In this document: one piece after another, positions 16,661 through 25,318 of the stretch
How positions within the stretch are numbered: position 1 is the first letter of the stretch
How the letters are laid out: each line of letters starts with the position of its first letter
The notes under the pieces: model-generated
Seen by the model: the letters and a program-made list of their open reading frames with translations, nothing else
Told to the model about the DNA's origin: nothing
The model's database searches: none
Position numbers and translations under genes: made by a program
DNA from: Nitrospirales bacterium
Lineage (GTDB): Bacteria; Nitrospirota; Nitrospiria; Nitrospirales; UBA8639
Direction of reading: 5' to 3'
Assembly: GCA_022825885.1 (NCBI GenBank)
Contig: JAJDVY010000007.1
Coordinates: 1-34,487, forward strand
DNA: 34,487 bases

Positions 16661-16690
16661 AGAGTACGGCAAGTCGATAAACAACGTCAA
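16661..16690 (-). promoter_or_regulatory. Possible promoter for the small TA-like pair
   Basis: Minus strand TTGACG (16690-16685, 5/6), 18 nt, then TACTCT (16666-16661, 3/6). The predicted start is near 16654, giving a short leader that includes the AAAGGAG site. The -10 box is poor. Confidence 0.3.
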
Positions 16691-16712
16691 TTGTTAGATA
16701 TTGCCCACCAAA

Positions 16713-16964
16713 TTACACGACCGCCTTTTCCGTCTCCGGGCGCTGCCACAGAATAGCCGGCATCAGGTCCTTAAAGGAATGTTCGGCAATCTCGGGGGCA
16801 GTCCGATGGTTAGCGATAATCAATTCAGGCGCAACGTCCATCAGAATTTCTTCAAATTCATCAAGATCGGCGGTCTCGATATGCAAACCTTGAATATCGC
16901 TTTGAGAATAGAAGACCTTTGCGTCGACATCCCACACGGCTTTCACTCTAACGGTGCGCTTCAT
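16713..16964 (-). CDS. DUF1902-family small protein, antitoxin-like
   Basis: 83 aa. GGGGAGG 5 nt upstream favours the ATG at 16964 over the GTG directly before it. The protein reads KRTVRVKAVWDVDAKVFYS, then a DIQGLHIETADLDEFEEIL core and a tail with MDVAPELI. This is the DUF1902 pattern, a HicB-like partial ferredoxin fold in which a beta-strand reads a 'xxDxxGL' turn and is followed by a helix. Such proteins are usually antitoxins next to a HicA-like toxin. No HicA-sized gene is next to it on either side, so it is an orphan or acts with something not recognised. It precedes the DUF6516 pair on the same strand. Confidence 0.75.
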   Translation of the reverse strand: MKRTVRVKAVWDVDAKVFYSQSDIQGLHIETADLDEFEEILMDVAPELIIANHRTAPEIAEHSFKDLMPAILWQRPETEKAVV

Positions 16965-17077
16965 CACAGCCTCCCCGGTTCAGGAATTCATGCGAAACTT
17001 CCTGCCTTTTGCATCTCAAGGAACGTTTGTCATTGAAACGAATATGGCAAACCATACTACGCATAACCCGGAACTGT

Positions 17078-18829
17078 CTATTCCCTGATCCGAAGCGTGC
17101 GCAGGCGGTTGAGGGCTGCAGCGATTTCAAAGGCGCGAGGCCGGGCGAAGTTGCCGGGGTGACGTTCACCCTGGTGATAGGGATCGAGGCCGTCCAAACC
17201 GGCGTCGTCAAACTGTTCGACGAGGCCTTGCACTATGGCTTTTATGCCCATGCGTCCGTCCAGGAAACGGCGGGACGCGAGATGCAGCGCATATCCGACC
17301 GCCCGGGTTTGGCTGACGTCCACGAGTTGTTCGACCCCGCTCATATTGATCACTTCATGCCCGAAGGTGATCGCATCCACGGACCTGGCCTCGATTTTTA
17401 TCTCGCGATTTCCACGGGAAGAATCGAGACTGTCACGCACGGGGACCCTGGACGTGCCCCCGGCTAACGGTGAAGTCGTTTCGATTGCCCGTTGCGCCGG
17501 GAACACTTGTGCGATGTGTTGCGCGTCCGCCGTCACATCCAGCGGCTGATAATCCCGCATGGCCATCACCGTGTCGGCCACGTCGAAATAATCGCCACAA
17601 CCTCCCATGACCAACACCGTGGACACCCCGTACCGTTCATACAGTTCGCGGACCCGGTCCACGAATGGAGTGATCGGTTCATGTTCCTTGTGTACCAGCA
17701 CCTGCATGCGGGCATCCCTGACCATGAAATTCGTCGCGGACGTATCCTCGTCCAACAACAGCGCAGTGGCACCGACCTCGACGGCTTCAAGAATCGAAGC
17801 GGCCTGACTGGTGCTCCCACTGGCATTGTCCGTTGAAAATTGCGTGGTCTCCCGCCCGTACGGCACATTGTTGATAAAACCGCTGATATCGACCCGTTCG
17901 ATTGAGCGTCCGTCTTCAGCACGAATTTTGACGGCCCGTTCCGTGGTCACGACGTACTCCCGTCCGTCTTCCGGCACGTGGGGATACACCCCTCGCTCCA
18001 AAGCCCGCAGAACCGTGGACTTGCCGTGATACCCGCCTCCCACGATCAAGGTGACGCCTTGAGGGATCCCGCAACCCGTTATCGAATGCGTGAGCCGACC
18101 GTCCCGAGAGACCGGATGCAGGAGTGGAATCGACACACGAAGCGACGCGGGCGTATGAAACGGTTGCGCCCATTGACGTGACAGAGGACGATCGGACGCC
18201 CCGCTGCTCCTTGGAAGAAGCGCCCCATCGGCGATGAAGGCCACCAACCCCAACGCATCGAGTTGGGCGCGGATGGATTCCTGATTATCCACACAAGCGA
18301 CAAACGCGCGTGCTTGCTCACGCTCAACGTGCTCCCACTTCAACGCCCGTTCCGCAAGCGCCGGGACTTCCCGGCAGAGCATGGCCTCGGCCTGGCGACC
18401 CAGAACCGTCCGGCCTTGTGCCGGCAGGCCGAGTGACAATCGCGCTTCGACCCATTCCGGCGTCACCTTCATCGCCGTTCGTTCCAATATCTCCTGGCCG
18501 CCTACGTCAATGAAAACAAGGCCGCTTTTGCCCATCCCCCGATTGCCCTGGCACACGTGACGGATCGCATGATGGACTTCGCGAATCAAGAAATCCTGCA
18601 ACGCCACGCGACGAACGCGACTTGAAAAAAGATCGGGCGGAAGTTTGGCCACGGCGGCGGAGACTCGCACTCGAATTTTGGAAGGGGATGCAAAAGGATC
18701 GCCCTGCACGTGATCGACGAACAGGGTAAACCAAGGAAAGGCATAGGCGCCTTGCAGGTCCTTGTATGCCTTGTACCCTCGTCCATCGATCCGGGCCAGG
18801 ATTGTTCTGAGATCTTCGACGGTACGCAT
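17078..18829 (-). CDS. Predicted ATPase of the ABC class (COG3044)
   Basis: 583 aa. Walker A is GGGYHGKST (264-272), an ABC-like signature region is ASGSTSQAA (336-344), and Walker B is LLLDEDTSATN (357-367). The N-terminal domain begins with the conserved IDGRGYKAYKDLQGAY element. There is no membrane helix, so it is a soluble ABC-type ATPase and not a transporter. The family is widespread, but I know of no firmly established reaction. It is the last gene after aguB, aguA and a dehydrogenase, starting 13 nt after the previous stop, so it is probably co-transcribed. The ATG at 18829 has no clear Shine-Dalgarno, but the conserved N-terminal element begins right after it. Confidence 0.85.
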   Translation of the reverse strand: MRTVEDLRTILARIDGRGYKAYKDLQGAYAFPWFTLFVDHVQGDPFASPSKIRVRVSAAVAKLPPDLFSSRVRRVALQDFLIREVHHAIRHVCQGNRGMGKSGLVFIDVGGQEILERTAMKVTPEWVEARLSLGLPAQGRTVLGRQAEAMLCREVPALAERALKWEHVEREQARAFVACVDNQESIRAQLDALGLVAFIADGALLPRSSGASDRPLSRQWAQPFHTPASLRVSIPLLHPVSRDGRLTHSITGCGIPQGVTLIVGGGYHGKSTVLRALERGVYPHVPEDGREYVVTTERAVKIRAEDGRSIERVDISGFINNVPYGRETTQFSTDNASGSTSQAASILEAVEVGATALLLDEDTSATNFMVRDARMQVLVHKEHEPITPFVDRVRELYERYGVSTVLVMGGCGDYFDVADTVMAMRDYQPLDVTADAQHIAQVFPAQRAIETTSPLAGGTSRVPVRDSLDSSRGNREIKIEARSVDAITFGHEVINMSGVEQLVDVSQTRAVGYALHLASRRFLDGRMGIKAIVQGLVEQFDDAGLDGLDPYHQGERHPGNFARPRAFEIAAALNRLRTLRIRE

Positions 18830-18842
18830 CGGAAAGAGGATT

Positions 18843-19778
18843 CTAGAGAGAAGGCTCGACCGGCTTGACGCTCACGCGAACGTTCGACAATTCCTCCAAC
18901 GCCACCATCAGGGCATGCGTGCCCGAGCGTCCATGTCCATGAGCCTGAACGGCAAGATACAGTTGATGCACCAATGACAGGCCCGGCAGGACAAGGCCCA
19001 TGCGCCGGCTTTCTTCCAGGGCCATGCCCATATCCTTGACGAAATGCTCGACGAAGAACCCCGGATCGAAATTTCGGACCAGAATTCGAGGGGCCAGGTT
19101 GTCCAAGGTCCAACATGCCGCGGCACCGCCCTTGATGGATTGCAGCATCGTTTCCAGGTCCAATCCCGCGCGATAGCCGTACAACAACGATTCGCAGACC
19201 CCGATCATCGTTCCGGCGATCGTGATCTGGTTGCAGAGTTTGGCGTGCTGCCCGGCGCCCGGCGCACCCTGGTGGATAATGGTCCGGCCCAGCGCTTCAA
19301 GAAGCGGCCGGACCGCTTCCACGACGCGAGCGTCTCCACCCACCATGATGGACAACGACGCCTTGCGCGCCCCGACGTCCCCGCCCGAAACCGGGGCATC
19401 CAGGAAATGCGCGCCGCGAGCCGTCGCGGCTTCCGCAATCATTCCCGTCAGGCGCGGAGGCGCGGTCGTCATGTCCACAAACACCATTCCCGCCCGCGCC
19501 TGATGAACGAGCCCTTCTTGACCCAAGTAGACGTCGGACACGTCTTGGGGGAATCCCACCATCGTGAACACCACGTCCGACGCATCGACGACCCGCGCCG
19601 GTGAATCCGCCCAGCACGCCCCTCGTCGAAGCAGTTCACGGGCTTTTGCGGGCGTTCGTGAAAAGACCGTGAGCGCATAATCCTTGGCCAGGAGGTGCCC
19701 GGCCATGGGCACTCCCATGACACCCGTCCCGATCCATCCGAGACGTAGCGGAGCAGGCAGTGTCAATGGTCCGGACAT
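18843..19778 (-). CDS. 3-hydroxyisobutyrate dehydrogenase-family oxidoreductase
   Basis: 311 aa. A Rossmann NAD(P) site GWIGTGVMGVPMAGHL is at about 14-29. The substrate loop is DAPVSGGDVGARKASLS, and the catalytic Lys is in GAGQHAKLCNQ. These are the family hallmarks of beta-hydroxyacid dehydrogenases, which include 3-hydroxyisobutyrate dehydrogenase, tartronate semialdehyde reductase and gamma-hydroxybutyrate-type enzymes. An Arg after the second strand (FSRTP) suggests NADP(H). The gene sits 16 nt after aguA and 13 nt before the COG3044 ATPase. A succinic-semialdehyde reductase role linked to putrescine breakdown is possible but only suggested by this position. Confidence 0.85.
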   Translation of the reverse strand: MSGPLTLPAPLRLGWIGTGVMGVPMAGHLLAKDYALTVFSRTPAKARELLRRGACWADSPARVVDASDVVFTMVGFPQDVSDVYLGQEGLVHQARAGMVFVDMTTAPPRLTGMIAEAATARGAHFLDAPVSGGDVGARKASLSIMVGGDARVVEAVRPLLEALGRTIIHQGAPGAGQHAKLCNQITIAGTMIGVCESLLYGYRAGLDLETMLQSIKGGAAACWTLDNLAPRILVRNFDPGFFVEHFVKDMGMALEESRRMGLVLPGLSLVHQLYLAVQAHGHGRSGTHALMVALEELSNVRVSVKPVEPSL

Positions 19779-19794
19779 GAGGAACGAAAAAGGG

Positions 19795-20913
19795 TTACCC
19801 GGCGGGCAAGGCAGGTTGTTGTTGAGTCAGACAATGCAACGTCCCGAACCCCCACGCCAGATCGACGGCGTGGACCCCGATCACGGGACGGTCCTGAAAC
19901 AATTCACTCAAAATGCCCAGGGCGATCCGGTCATGGGGATCATTAAACGTTGGGACCAGGACCGCCGCATTCGCAATATAAAAATTGGCATAGCTTGCCG
20001 GAAGCCGCTGGCCGTCAAAATACAGCGGGGCCGGCATGGGCAATGGCACAACCTGTATTTTTGCTCCATCCTCCAACGTCGCGTTCTCCAGGCGATCCAG
20101 ATTTTCAGCCAGTGCGCGATAATTGGCGTCACCGCTGTTCCGTTCCTGACACAAGACCACGGTCGTCGGATTCACAAAGCGACACACGTCATCCACGTGC
20201 CCATGGGTATCGTCCCCGGCAATGCCTTTGTTCAACCAGACGACGTTGGTCACGCCCAGGGATTCTTTGAACACCGACTCATAGTCCGCAGCCAGGAACC
20301 CCGGATTGCGGACCTGAACGGTACGATCCAGCAAACATTCTTCGGTGGCCAACGCAGTCCCGGCTCCGTTCACGTCGATGCTGCCCCCTTCCAGGACCAC
20401 CTTGTGGCCTTTGTGCGTGATGGGAAAAAGTCGGCATTTCAACCGTGAAGCCAGTTTGACCGGCACTCGATCGTCTTTTTCCCGGTCAGGGTAGCGGCCC
20501 CACGCGGTAAAGCGGAACCGTGCGATGGCCACTTCCGAAACCGGCCGGTCCCGCGTCACGAAAATTGGACCGAAGTCACGAGTCCATCCACGATCCGTCG
20601 CCATCCGAAAAAACTCGACAGCGGGAAGATCGACTCCGGCTCGCGTCAATACGCTCCGCGCACGATCCTCATGAGTCCGTGACTGAACAAGAATGCGGAC
20701 CCGTTCCCCATCCGCCAACTTCCGGACAATCTCCCCATAGACCCAATGAATGGCGCCCAGTTTCCCCGGCCAATCAGAGGCATTATGGGGCCAACTCAGC
20801 CAAGTGGCCTCATGCGGCTCCCATTCCGCCGGCATGCGAAACCCTTCTTGGTCAGGGGTTGGACTCACCGCCTTCTTTTGAGAAAGGAATGGAGTCCGGG
20901 ATGAGAGAAACAT
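19795..20913 (-). CDS. aguA: Agmatine deiminase
   Basis: 372 aa. It hydrolyses agmatine to N-carbamoylputrescine and ammonia in the cytosol. The family start RMPAEWEPHEATWLSWPHN is at about 26-44. Central residues TRDFGPIF and GDDTHGHVDDVCRF carry the guanidine-binding acids and the catalytic His, and the nucleophile is Cys361 in LHCLTQQQP near the C-terminus. I chose the ATG at 20913, which lies 1 nt after the aguB stop, because longer starts would overlap aguB and add low-complexity sequence. With aguB it makes a complete agmatine-to-putrescine route. Confidence 0.93.
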   Translation of the reverse strand: MFLSSRTPFLSQKKAVSPTPDQEGFRMPAEWEPHEATWLSWPHNASDWPGKLGAIHWVYGEIVRKLADGERVRILVQSRTHEDRARSVLTRAGVDLPAVEFFRMATDRGWTRDFGPIFVTRDRPVSEVAIARFRFTAWGRYPDREKDDRVPVKLASRLKCRLFPITHKGHKVVLEGGSIDVNGAGTALATEECLLDRTVQVRNPGFLAADYESVFKESLGVTNVVWLNKGIAGDDTHGHVDDVCRFVNPTTVVLCQERNSGDANYRALAENLDRLENATLEDGAKIQVVPLPMPAPLYFDGQRLPASYANFYIANAAVLVPTFNDPHDRIALGILSELFQDRPVIGVHAVDLAWGFGTLHCLTQQQPALPAG

Positions 20914-20914
20914 G

Positions 20915-21826
20915 CTAGCACTCGCCATCGTCGCTCTGGTCGAAGAACCGCTTCGTGATGCCGCCATAGGCATCGACCCGACGGTCCCGGAGAAAAGGCC
21001 AATGACGCCGGACTTCCTCAACCCTGTTCACGTTCACTTCGGCGAGGAGAATTTCTTCCTTGTCGATCGAGGCTTCGGCCAGGACCACGCCGAACGGATC
21101 GCACACGAATGAACTCCCCCAAAATTCAATGCCGTCTCCGCCCGTATCGGGTTGTTCATGACCCACGCGATTCACCGCGGCCACGAACACGCCGTTTGCA
21201 ATCGCATGACTGCGTTGGATGGTCTGCCAGGCACTGCGTTGCGACTCGCCTTCCCGTGCTTTTTCCGACGGATGCCACCCAATGGCGGTGGGATAGAACA
21301 GCATCCCCGCACCCCGTAACGTCGTGAGCCGGGCAGCCTCAGGATACCATTGGTCCCAACAGATGAGGGTGCCGATTGTCCCCGCGCTCGTCCGGATCGC
21401 CTGAAACCCTTTATCTCCCGGCGTAAAATAAAACTTCTCGTAATAGGCCGGATCATCGGGAATGTGCATCTTGCGATAGAGTCCGGCCATGGACCCGTCA
21501 CTGTCAATCACCACAACCGAGTTGTGATACATCCCGGCCGTCCGTCGTTCAAAAACCGGAACAACGATCACCACGTTGAGTTGCCCCGCCACCTTGCTCA
21601 ACGCCTCGGTCGAGGGACCGGGAATCGACTCCGCCAAATCAAACAGCGCCGTATCCTCCGTTTGACAAAAATATTGCGAACAAAACAATTCCGGCAGACA
21701 GACAACCGTGGCCCCGCGCCGTGCGGCTTCTTCGACTTTTCCAATGGCGGAATCGAGGTTCTCCTGAGACCCCGTCCCACACGCCATCTGGACCAGCGCG
21801 ATCGTCAGAGTATTTTCCGTGTTCAT
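20915..21826 (-). CDS. aguB: N-carbamoylputrescine amidase (nitrilase family)
   Basis: 303 aa, the usual family length. The Glu-Lys-Cys triad is Glu46 (CLPELF), Lys119 (YRKMHIPDD) and Cys156 (LICWDQWYPEAAR). The sequences CWDQWYPE and YYEKFYFTPGD are typical of the plant/bacterial putrescine branch of the nitrilase superfamily. It hydrolyses N-carbamoylputrescine to putrescine, carbon dioxide and ammonia. It is the first gene of a four-gene run with aguA, a dehydrogenase and an ABC-class ATPase. The ATG at 21826 has no clear Shine-Dalgarno. A -10-like TAGGCT lies just upstream, but its -35 is poor, so a leaderless start is only possible. Confidence 0.93.
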   Translation of the reverse strand: MNTENTLTIALVQMACGTGSQENLDSAIGKVEEAARRGATVVCLPELFCSQYFCQTEDTALFDLAESIPGPSTEALSKVAGQLNVVIVVPVFERRTAGMYHNSVVVIDSDGSMAGLYRKMHIPDDPAYYEKFYFTPGDKGFQAIRTSAGTIGTLICWDQWYPEAARLTTLRGAGMLFYPTAIGWHPSEKAREGESQRSAWQTIQRSHAIANGVFVAAVNRVGHEQPDTGGDGIEFWGSSFVCDPFGVVLAEASIDKEEILLAEVNVNRVEEVRRHWPFLRDRRVDAYGGITKRFFDQSDDGEC

Positions 21827-21909
21827 GAGGTGAGCCTACCGAAACCTCCGCCGTCCTACAACCCTTCTTTCCGGGACACATTGGCACCATGAACGGCAAA
21901 GAGGCGCCG

Positions 21910-23277
21910 TCACGAGACCGGCTGGTCCGCGAAGACGGAAGAGGGTTCCGGAAAGAGCAGGGCGGCGGGTTCTTGGGTGGCGAGCGTCGCGAGCGTCGCA
22001 CCGGCCAAGGACTGACGGACGGCCTGGTCGCGTTGGTGCAGCAGCGCTCCGATGGGATCGTTGCTTTGCGGCGGCACGTCGGTCCGGTCTTTATGCGCAA
22101 CGAGTCGAAGGATTTCCAGTACGGTGATCCGTTCGGGAGGGCGTCCCAAAGTTACGCCTTTGGGCTCGGCCGTCCGATACATCACACCGTGCTCCACGAA
22201 GTTTTCGACAAGGGCTTCCAGCGCGGAAAGAGGCACCCCTAATTTCGCCGCCAACTGTTGCGGCTGATAAGGAGGCTCACCGGCTGTATGCTGCCGTGTG
22301 ACGTGGACCAGCATGGTCAGGGCCAGGTGCTCCTGGAAAGCGGCGGTATCCTGTTTCCACCGGAGACGCGTCAGATAGGCCGTGGGATGTTGGTGATAAT
22401 AGGCGACTTGCGCGCCGACCAGGACGATCAACCAGCCCACGTAGAGCCAGAGGAGGAACAAAATCAGGATGGCAAAACCCGAATAGACGGCACTGTAGCG
22501 CGTGGCTCCGGCGACGAAAGAAGCAAACAGCATGCCGACGATTTTCCACAGGATCCCGCCCGTCACTCCCCCGACCAGGGCCGAGGCTACCGTCACTTGT
22601 GTGTGAGGAACGAATTTGTACAGAAAGGTAAACCCGAGACAAATCAGGACAAACGGCATGAGGGCCGTGATCCAGAGCACGGCGGTCCCCACGGGTTCGA
22701 TTCGTAAAATCGTTTGCACGAGCCAGTGGCTTTGGGCCGAGGCGATAGTGGCGACGGCCGTGAAGACGAGCACGGGTCCCACCAGCACCACGCTCAAGTA
22801 GTCGGTAAATTTTCTTGTCAGGGGGCGCGCGTCGCGCACGCGCCAGATATAATTGAGGGCTTCTTCGATTTTATCGATCAGTGAAAACGTGGTGTAAAAC
22901 AACCCTGCCAACCCAACGGCCCCCAAGGCGCCGACTTTGAGGTTATTGACGAATTCGACGATGTGGTCGGCGATCTCCGTGCCTTTTTCCCCCAAAGGCT
23001 CCAGTCCCTGGGCAAGCAGCGGTTCGAATTGTTGGTGGACGCCAAAGGCTTTCAGCACGGAAAACGTCACGGCCAGGAAAGGAACGAGGGACAGGAGCGT
23101 GGTCGAAACGAGACTGGTCGCCCGGATACTGAGCACTCCATCACGAAAATCCGAGATTGCCACCACGATCAACCGCAGGGGTTTCACATAGAGCGCCGGC
23201 AAACCCCGGAGCGTGGCGGAGTCCTGAATCCACAAGTCCCGGCGAAAGAATTTCTCGATTCGATGCAGGACGTTCAC
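21910..23277 (-). CDS. YihY/BrkB-family membrane protein with C-terminal winged helix
   Basis: 455 aa from a GTG at 23277, preceded by AAGGA with a 6-nt spacer; a TTG 29 codons upstream is unsupported. Six membrane helices lie in the first 310 residues with the family elements RATSLVSTTLLSLVPFLAV, KIEEALNYIWRV and SGFAILILFLLWLYVGW. The last 130 residues are soluble and include a winged-helix-like part (YQPQQLAAKLGVPLSALEAL). Such fusions are common in this family. Proteins of this group were once called ribonuclease BN, which was wrong. Their role is still unclear; membrane transport or envelope functions have been proposed. The gene is divergent from the TPR lipoprotein. Confidence 0.88.
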   Translation of the reverse strand: MNVLHRIEKFFRRDLWIQDSATLRGLPALYVKPLRLIVVAISDFRDGVLSIRATSLVSTTLLSLVPFLAVTFSVLKAFGVHQQFEPLLAQGLEPLGEKGTEIADHIVEFVNNLKVGALGAVGLAGLFYTTFSLIDKIEEALNYIWRVRDARPLTRKFTDYLSVVLVGPVLVFTAVATIASAQSHWLVQTILRIEPVGTAVLWITALMPFVLICLGFTFLYKFVPHTQVTVASALVGGVTGGILWKIVGMLFASFVAGATRYSAVYSGFAILILFLLWLYVGWLIVLVGAQVAYYHQHPTAYLTRLRWKQDTAAFQEHLALTMLVHVTRQHTAGEPPYQPQQLAAKLGVPLSALEALVENFVEHGVMYRTAEPKGVTLGRPPERITVLEILRLVAHKDRTDVPPQSNDPIGALLHQRDQAVRQSLAGATLATLATQEPAALLFPEPSSVFADQPVS

Positions 23278-23403
23278 GGGTTTTCCTTCATGATCGGTGA
23301 TTCCAATGGGTCCGGCACATTCGATACCCTGATCATGACGAAAGGCTACAGCGGACGTTCCCAAAAGTCCAGACTGTCGCCTCTATCACGAAAACCTCCA
23401 CGG

Positions 23404-23432
23404 TTGGCGAACCGATCAGATTCTCTTATGAT
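23404..23432 (+). promoter_or_regulatory. Promoter of the TPR lipoprotein, leaderless geometry
   Basis: TTGGCG (23404-23409, 4/6) and TATGAT (23427-23432, 5/6) are separated by 17 nt. The -10 box ends 8 nt before the ATG at 23441, so transcription would begin about 2 nt before it. No Shine-Dalgarno is present. Confidence 0.5.
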
Positions 23433-23440
23433 CCGTTGTG

Positions 23441-23998
23441 ATGAAATCGATCCTGCAAACAGTCGTGGCCGGGCTTGCCCTGGTTCTCGTCCTCACGGCT
23501 TGCGAAGAGCGGGAGGGCTCACCCCCTGCCTCAAAGTCTGAACCCGACCTGGTACGGGACCGTCATCATAACGAGCGGGAATTCGTTCTATTGGAGGCCC
23601 TTCGCCAAGCCGAAGCCCTGGAACAACCGGACAGCGCCCTTGCCGTCGCGTTACATGACGTCGGCGAACTGTATCGGGTCCGTGGGGACTTGGCTGCGGC
23701 CGAGCCTTATTTCTGGCGGGCACTGCCCGTGTGGGCGTCTTCGGTCGGAGCCATGGATCCCCACATGGCCATCACCTTAAGCAGCTTGGCTTTGATCTTT
23801 GAAGCCCGGAAAGAATATGCGAAAGCCATTCCCCTGGTGGAACAAGCGCTCAAAGTCCGGGAGGCGGCCTTCGGCCTTGACCATCCACGGATCGTTCCCA
23901 GTCTTGAACACTATGCCGGCTTACTTCGGCTTTTGAATCGTCACGAGGAAGCTGAACGGATAGACGCTCGAAGAGTGCGTATTGCGGCACCTTCATAA
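23441..23998 (+). CDS. Small TPR-containing lipoprotein
   Basis: 185 aa. A signal sequence with lipobox LTAC is followed by a Cys near residue 21, so the mature protein is a periplasm-facing lipoprotein. Residues 60-180 contain about three kinesin-light-chain-like tetratricopeptide units, for example ALHDVGELYRVRGDLAAAEP and MAITLSSLALIFEARKEYAK, which form a helical protein-binding surface. Its partner is unknown. A GTG one codon before the ATG (23438) is less likely as the start. The promoter is so close to the ATG that the mRNA is probably leaderless. Confidence 0.8.
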   Translation: MKSILQTVVAGLALVLVLTACEEREGSPPASKSEPDLVRDRHHNEREFVLLEALRQAEALEQPDSALAVALHDVGELYRVRGDLAAAEPYFWRALPVWASSVGAMDPHMAITLSSLALIFEARKEYAKAIPLVEQALKVREAAFGLDHPRIVPSLEHYAGLLRLLNRHEEAERIDARRVRIAAPS

Positions 23999-24032
23999 AC
24001 GGGCGAGTCAAATCGTTTCACCCTTCACCCCG

Positions 24033-24055
24033 GCCCTCTCCACAAGAGAGAGGGC
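24033..24055. terminator. Hairpin between convergent genes, possible bidirectional terminator
   Basis: GCCCTCTC (24033-24040) pairs with GAGAGGGC (24048-24055). CACCCC and GTGGGG next to it could extend the stem. It lies between the convergent TPR and Pal-like genes. There is no T-run, so it may instead be a dispersed extragenic repeat of the common CCCTCTCC type. Confidence 0.4.
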
Positions 24056-24132
24056 GTGGGGGAGAAGACAGTGTCATCGAACTGCTGATACCGACGGCAA
24101 TGACGACAAGAAAAAGCCGCGGAATCACAGAT

Positions 24133-24999
24133 CTACTCACGAGACGCCAGGTTCAAGTCCATGGAAAAATGCGCTCGCCGATTGGACCCGAGACAGGCTT
24201 TACTGAACACATGACAGACCGGCCGGTCTTTGCCATACGAGACCACCGTCATTTGACGAGCGGAAACCCCTAAATGCAACAAATACCATTTAGCAGTCTC
24301 GGCCCGTCTTTTGCCGAGAACGTAATTGTAGGCCTGCGTTCCCCGCTGGTCGCAATGCCCTTCAATGGTAATGCGGGCATATGGGTGTGACTTGAGCCAC
24401 TTTGCATTGGCTTCCAGGGTCTGATGAGACTGCTCGGAAAGTCGCCAACTGTCATAGTCAAAGAAGATATCCCTGAGGTCCTCTGAATCATCCGTGCCAT
24501 TTCTCCAGACATCATCTGTGTCATGTTCCAGGGCGTTATCCGTGGCATTTCCCCGGACATTATCATGAGCCCCCGTATTGCCCGACGCCATCAACTGATC
24601 CCGGGGCAGTGCCCGCGGCACCCCCTTGGTACCTTCAATTCCATGAACCTTCGTGGATGCACCCAATTCTTGGCTGCTGATCGAGCCGGGGAAAACGGAC
24701 GCAGGACTCTCCTGTCCTTTTCCGACAAGGGCGGTCTCAACTTGACCGTCATGAAAATCGCCAGATGATAAAGCTTGGACCACTCCGGCATCCAGGTTAT
24801 CTTCTGATAATGCCTCGTCAAACGACATCAAGGGCTCATTGGAAACGTCTTGCTCATTGATGTGCGCTGCCACTGTTTCCTCGTGTGAAGAAGACTCTTC
24901 CACTCCACTCACGCCACGAATGGACTTCTTTCCACACGCCGAAACCAGTAAGAGCAGACATGACAACGCAACCACGATAATCGATTGATGTGTTTTCAT
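24133..24999 (-). CDS. Pal-like peptidoglycan-associated lipoprotein with long linker
   Basis: 288 aa, with AAGGAGG 6 nt upstream of the ATG. The lipobox LVSAC gives a lipid-anchored protein, probably in the outer membrane. Residues 25-175 are acidic, Ser/Asn/Asp-rich and look disordered, with a degenerate repeat of the form (N/D)xTD(N/D) between about 143 and 170. The C-terminal OmpA-type domain starts at FFDYDSWRLSEQS. It has the peptidoglycan-binding residues in ITIEGHCDQRGTQAYN and the end NRRAHF, with a Cys pair (PVCHVFSKAC) seen in many Pal relatives. Pal proteins are usually near 170 aa, so the linker is unusually long. tolB and other tol genes are absent here, so it may be an accessory Pal. 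Confidence 0.85.
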   Translation of the reverse strand: MKTHQSIIVVALSCLLLLVSACGKKSIRGVSGVEESSSHEETVAAHINEQDVSNEPLMSFDEALSEDNLDAGVVQALSSGDFHDGQVETALVGKGQESPASVFPGSISSQELGASTKVHGIEGTKGVPRALPRDQLMASGNTGAHDNVRGNATDNALEHDTDDVWRNGTDDSEDLRDIFFDYDSWRLSEQSHQTLEANAKWLKSHPYARITIEGHCDQRGTQAYNYVLGKRRAETAKWYLLHLGVSARQMTVVSYGKDRPVCHVFSKACLGSNRRAHFSMDLNLASRE

Positions 25000-25318
25000 A
25001 GGACACCTCCTTCTTAGATGCTGCTCATTCCATATCTGTGCTTCACGGCACGGTTTCTACCTTCCGAAGAAGAGACTTCTGTTCATACCCAAACATGATA
25101 GATGCAAAAACGGGGCCAATTTTCAAGATTGGAGAAGGGATTGCCGTTCAGCTAAGCGTCGGACGTGCCGGTGATCAATGTCGAAAAGGCTTGTCAATAT
25201 TGGCGAAAATCTGTTTTGAGAGGGAAATATGACCGGAAGAGAAAAACGTCGAAAAAACGGGTCTGGCGCATTCGAGGCGGGGCTGTTGATGCTTTTTTTC
25301 AACAAGCGTTGCTTTTTA
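25000..25318. other. Intergenic region upstream of the Pal-like gene
   Basis: 319 bases between two minus-strand genes, more AT-rich than the genes. It holds the Shine-Dalgarno of the Pal-like gene at its left end and tandem hairpins at its right end. A minus-strand TTGAAA near 25127-25132 has no well-spaced -10 box, so the promoter is not resolved. No gene is seen in it. Confidence 0.5.

Noticed and set aside
23277-23291. Five-codon frame whose stop overlaps the GTG start of the YihY gene
   Set aside because: Too short, and easily a by-chance result of the Shine-Dalgarno sequence.
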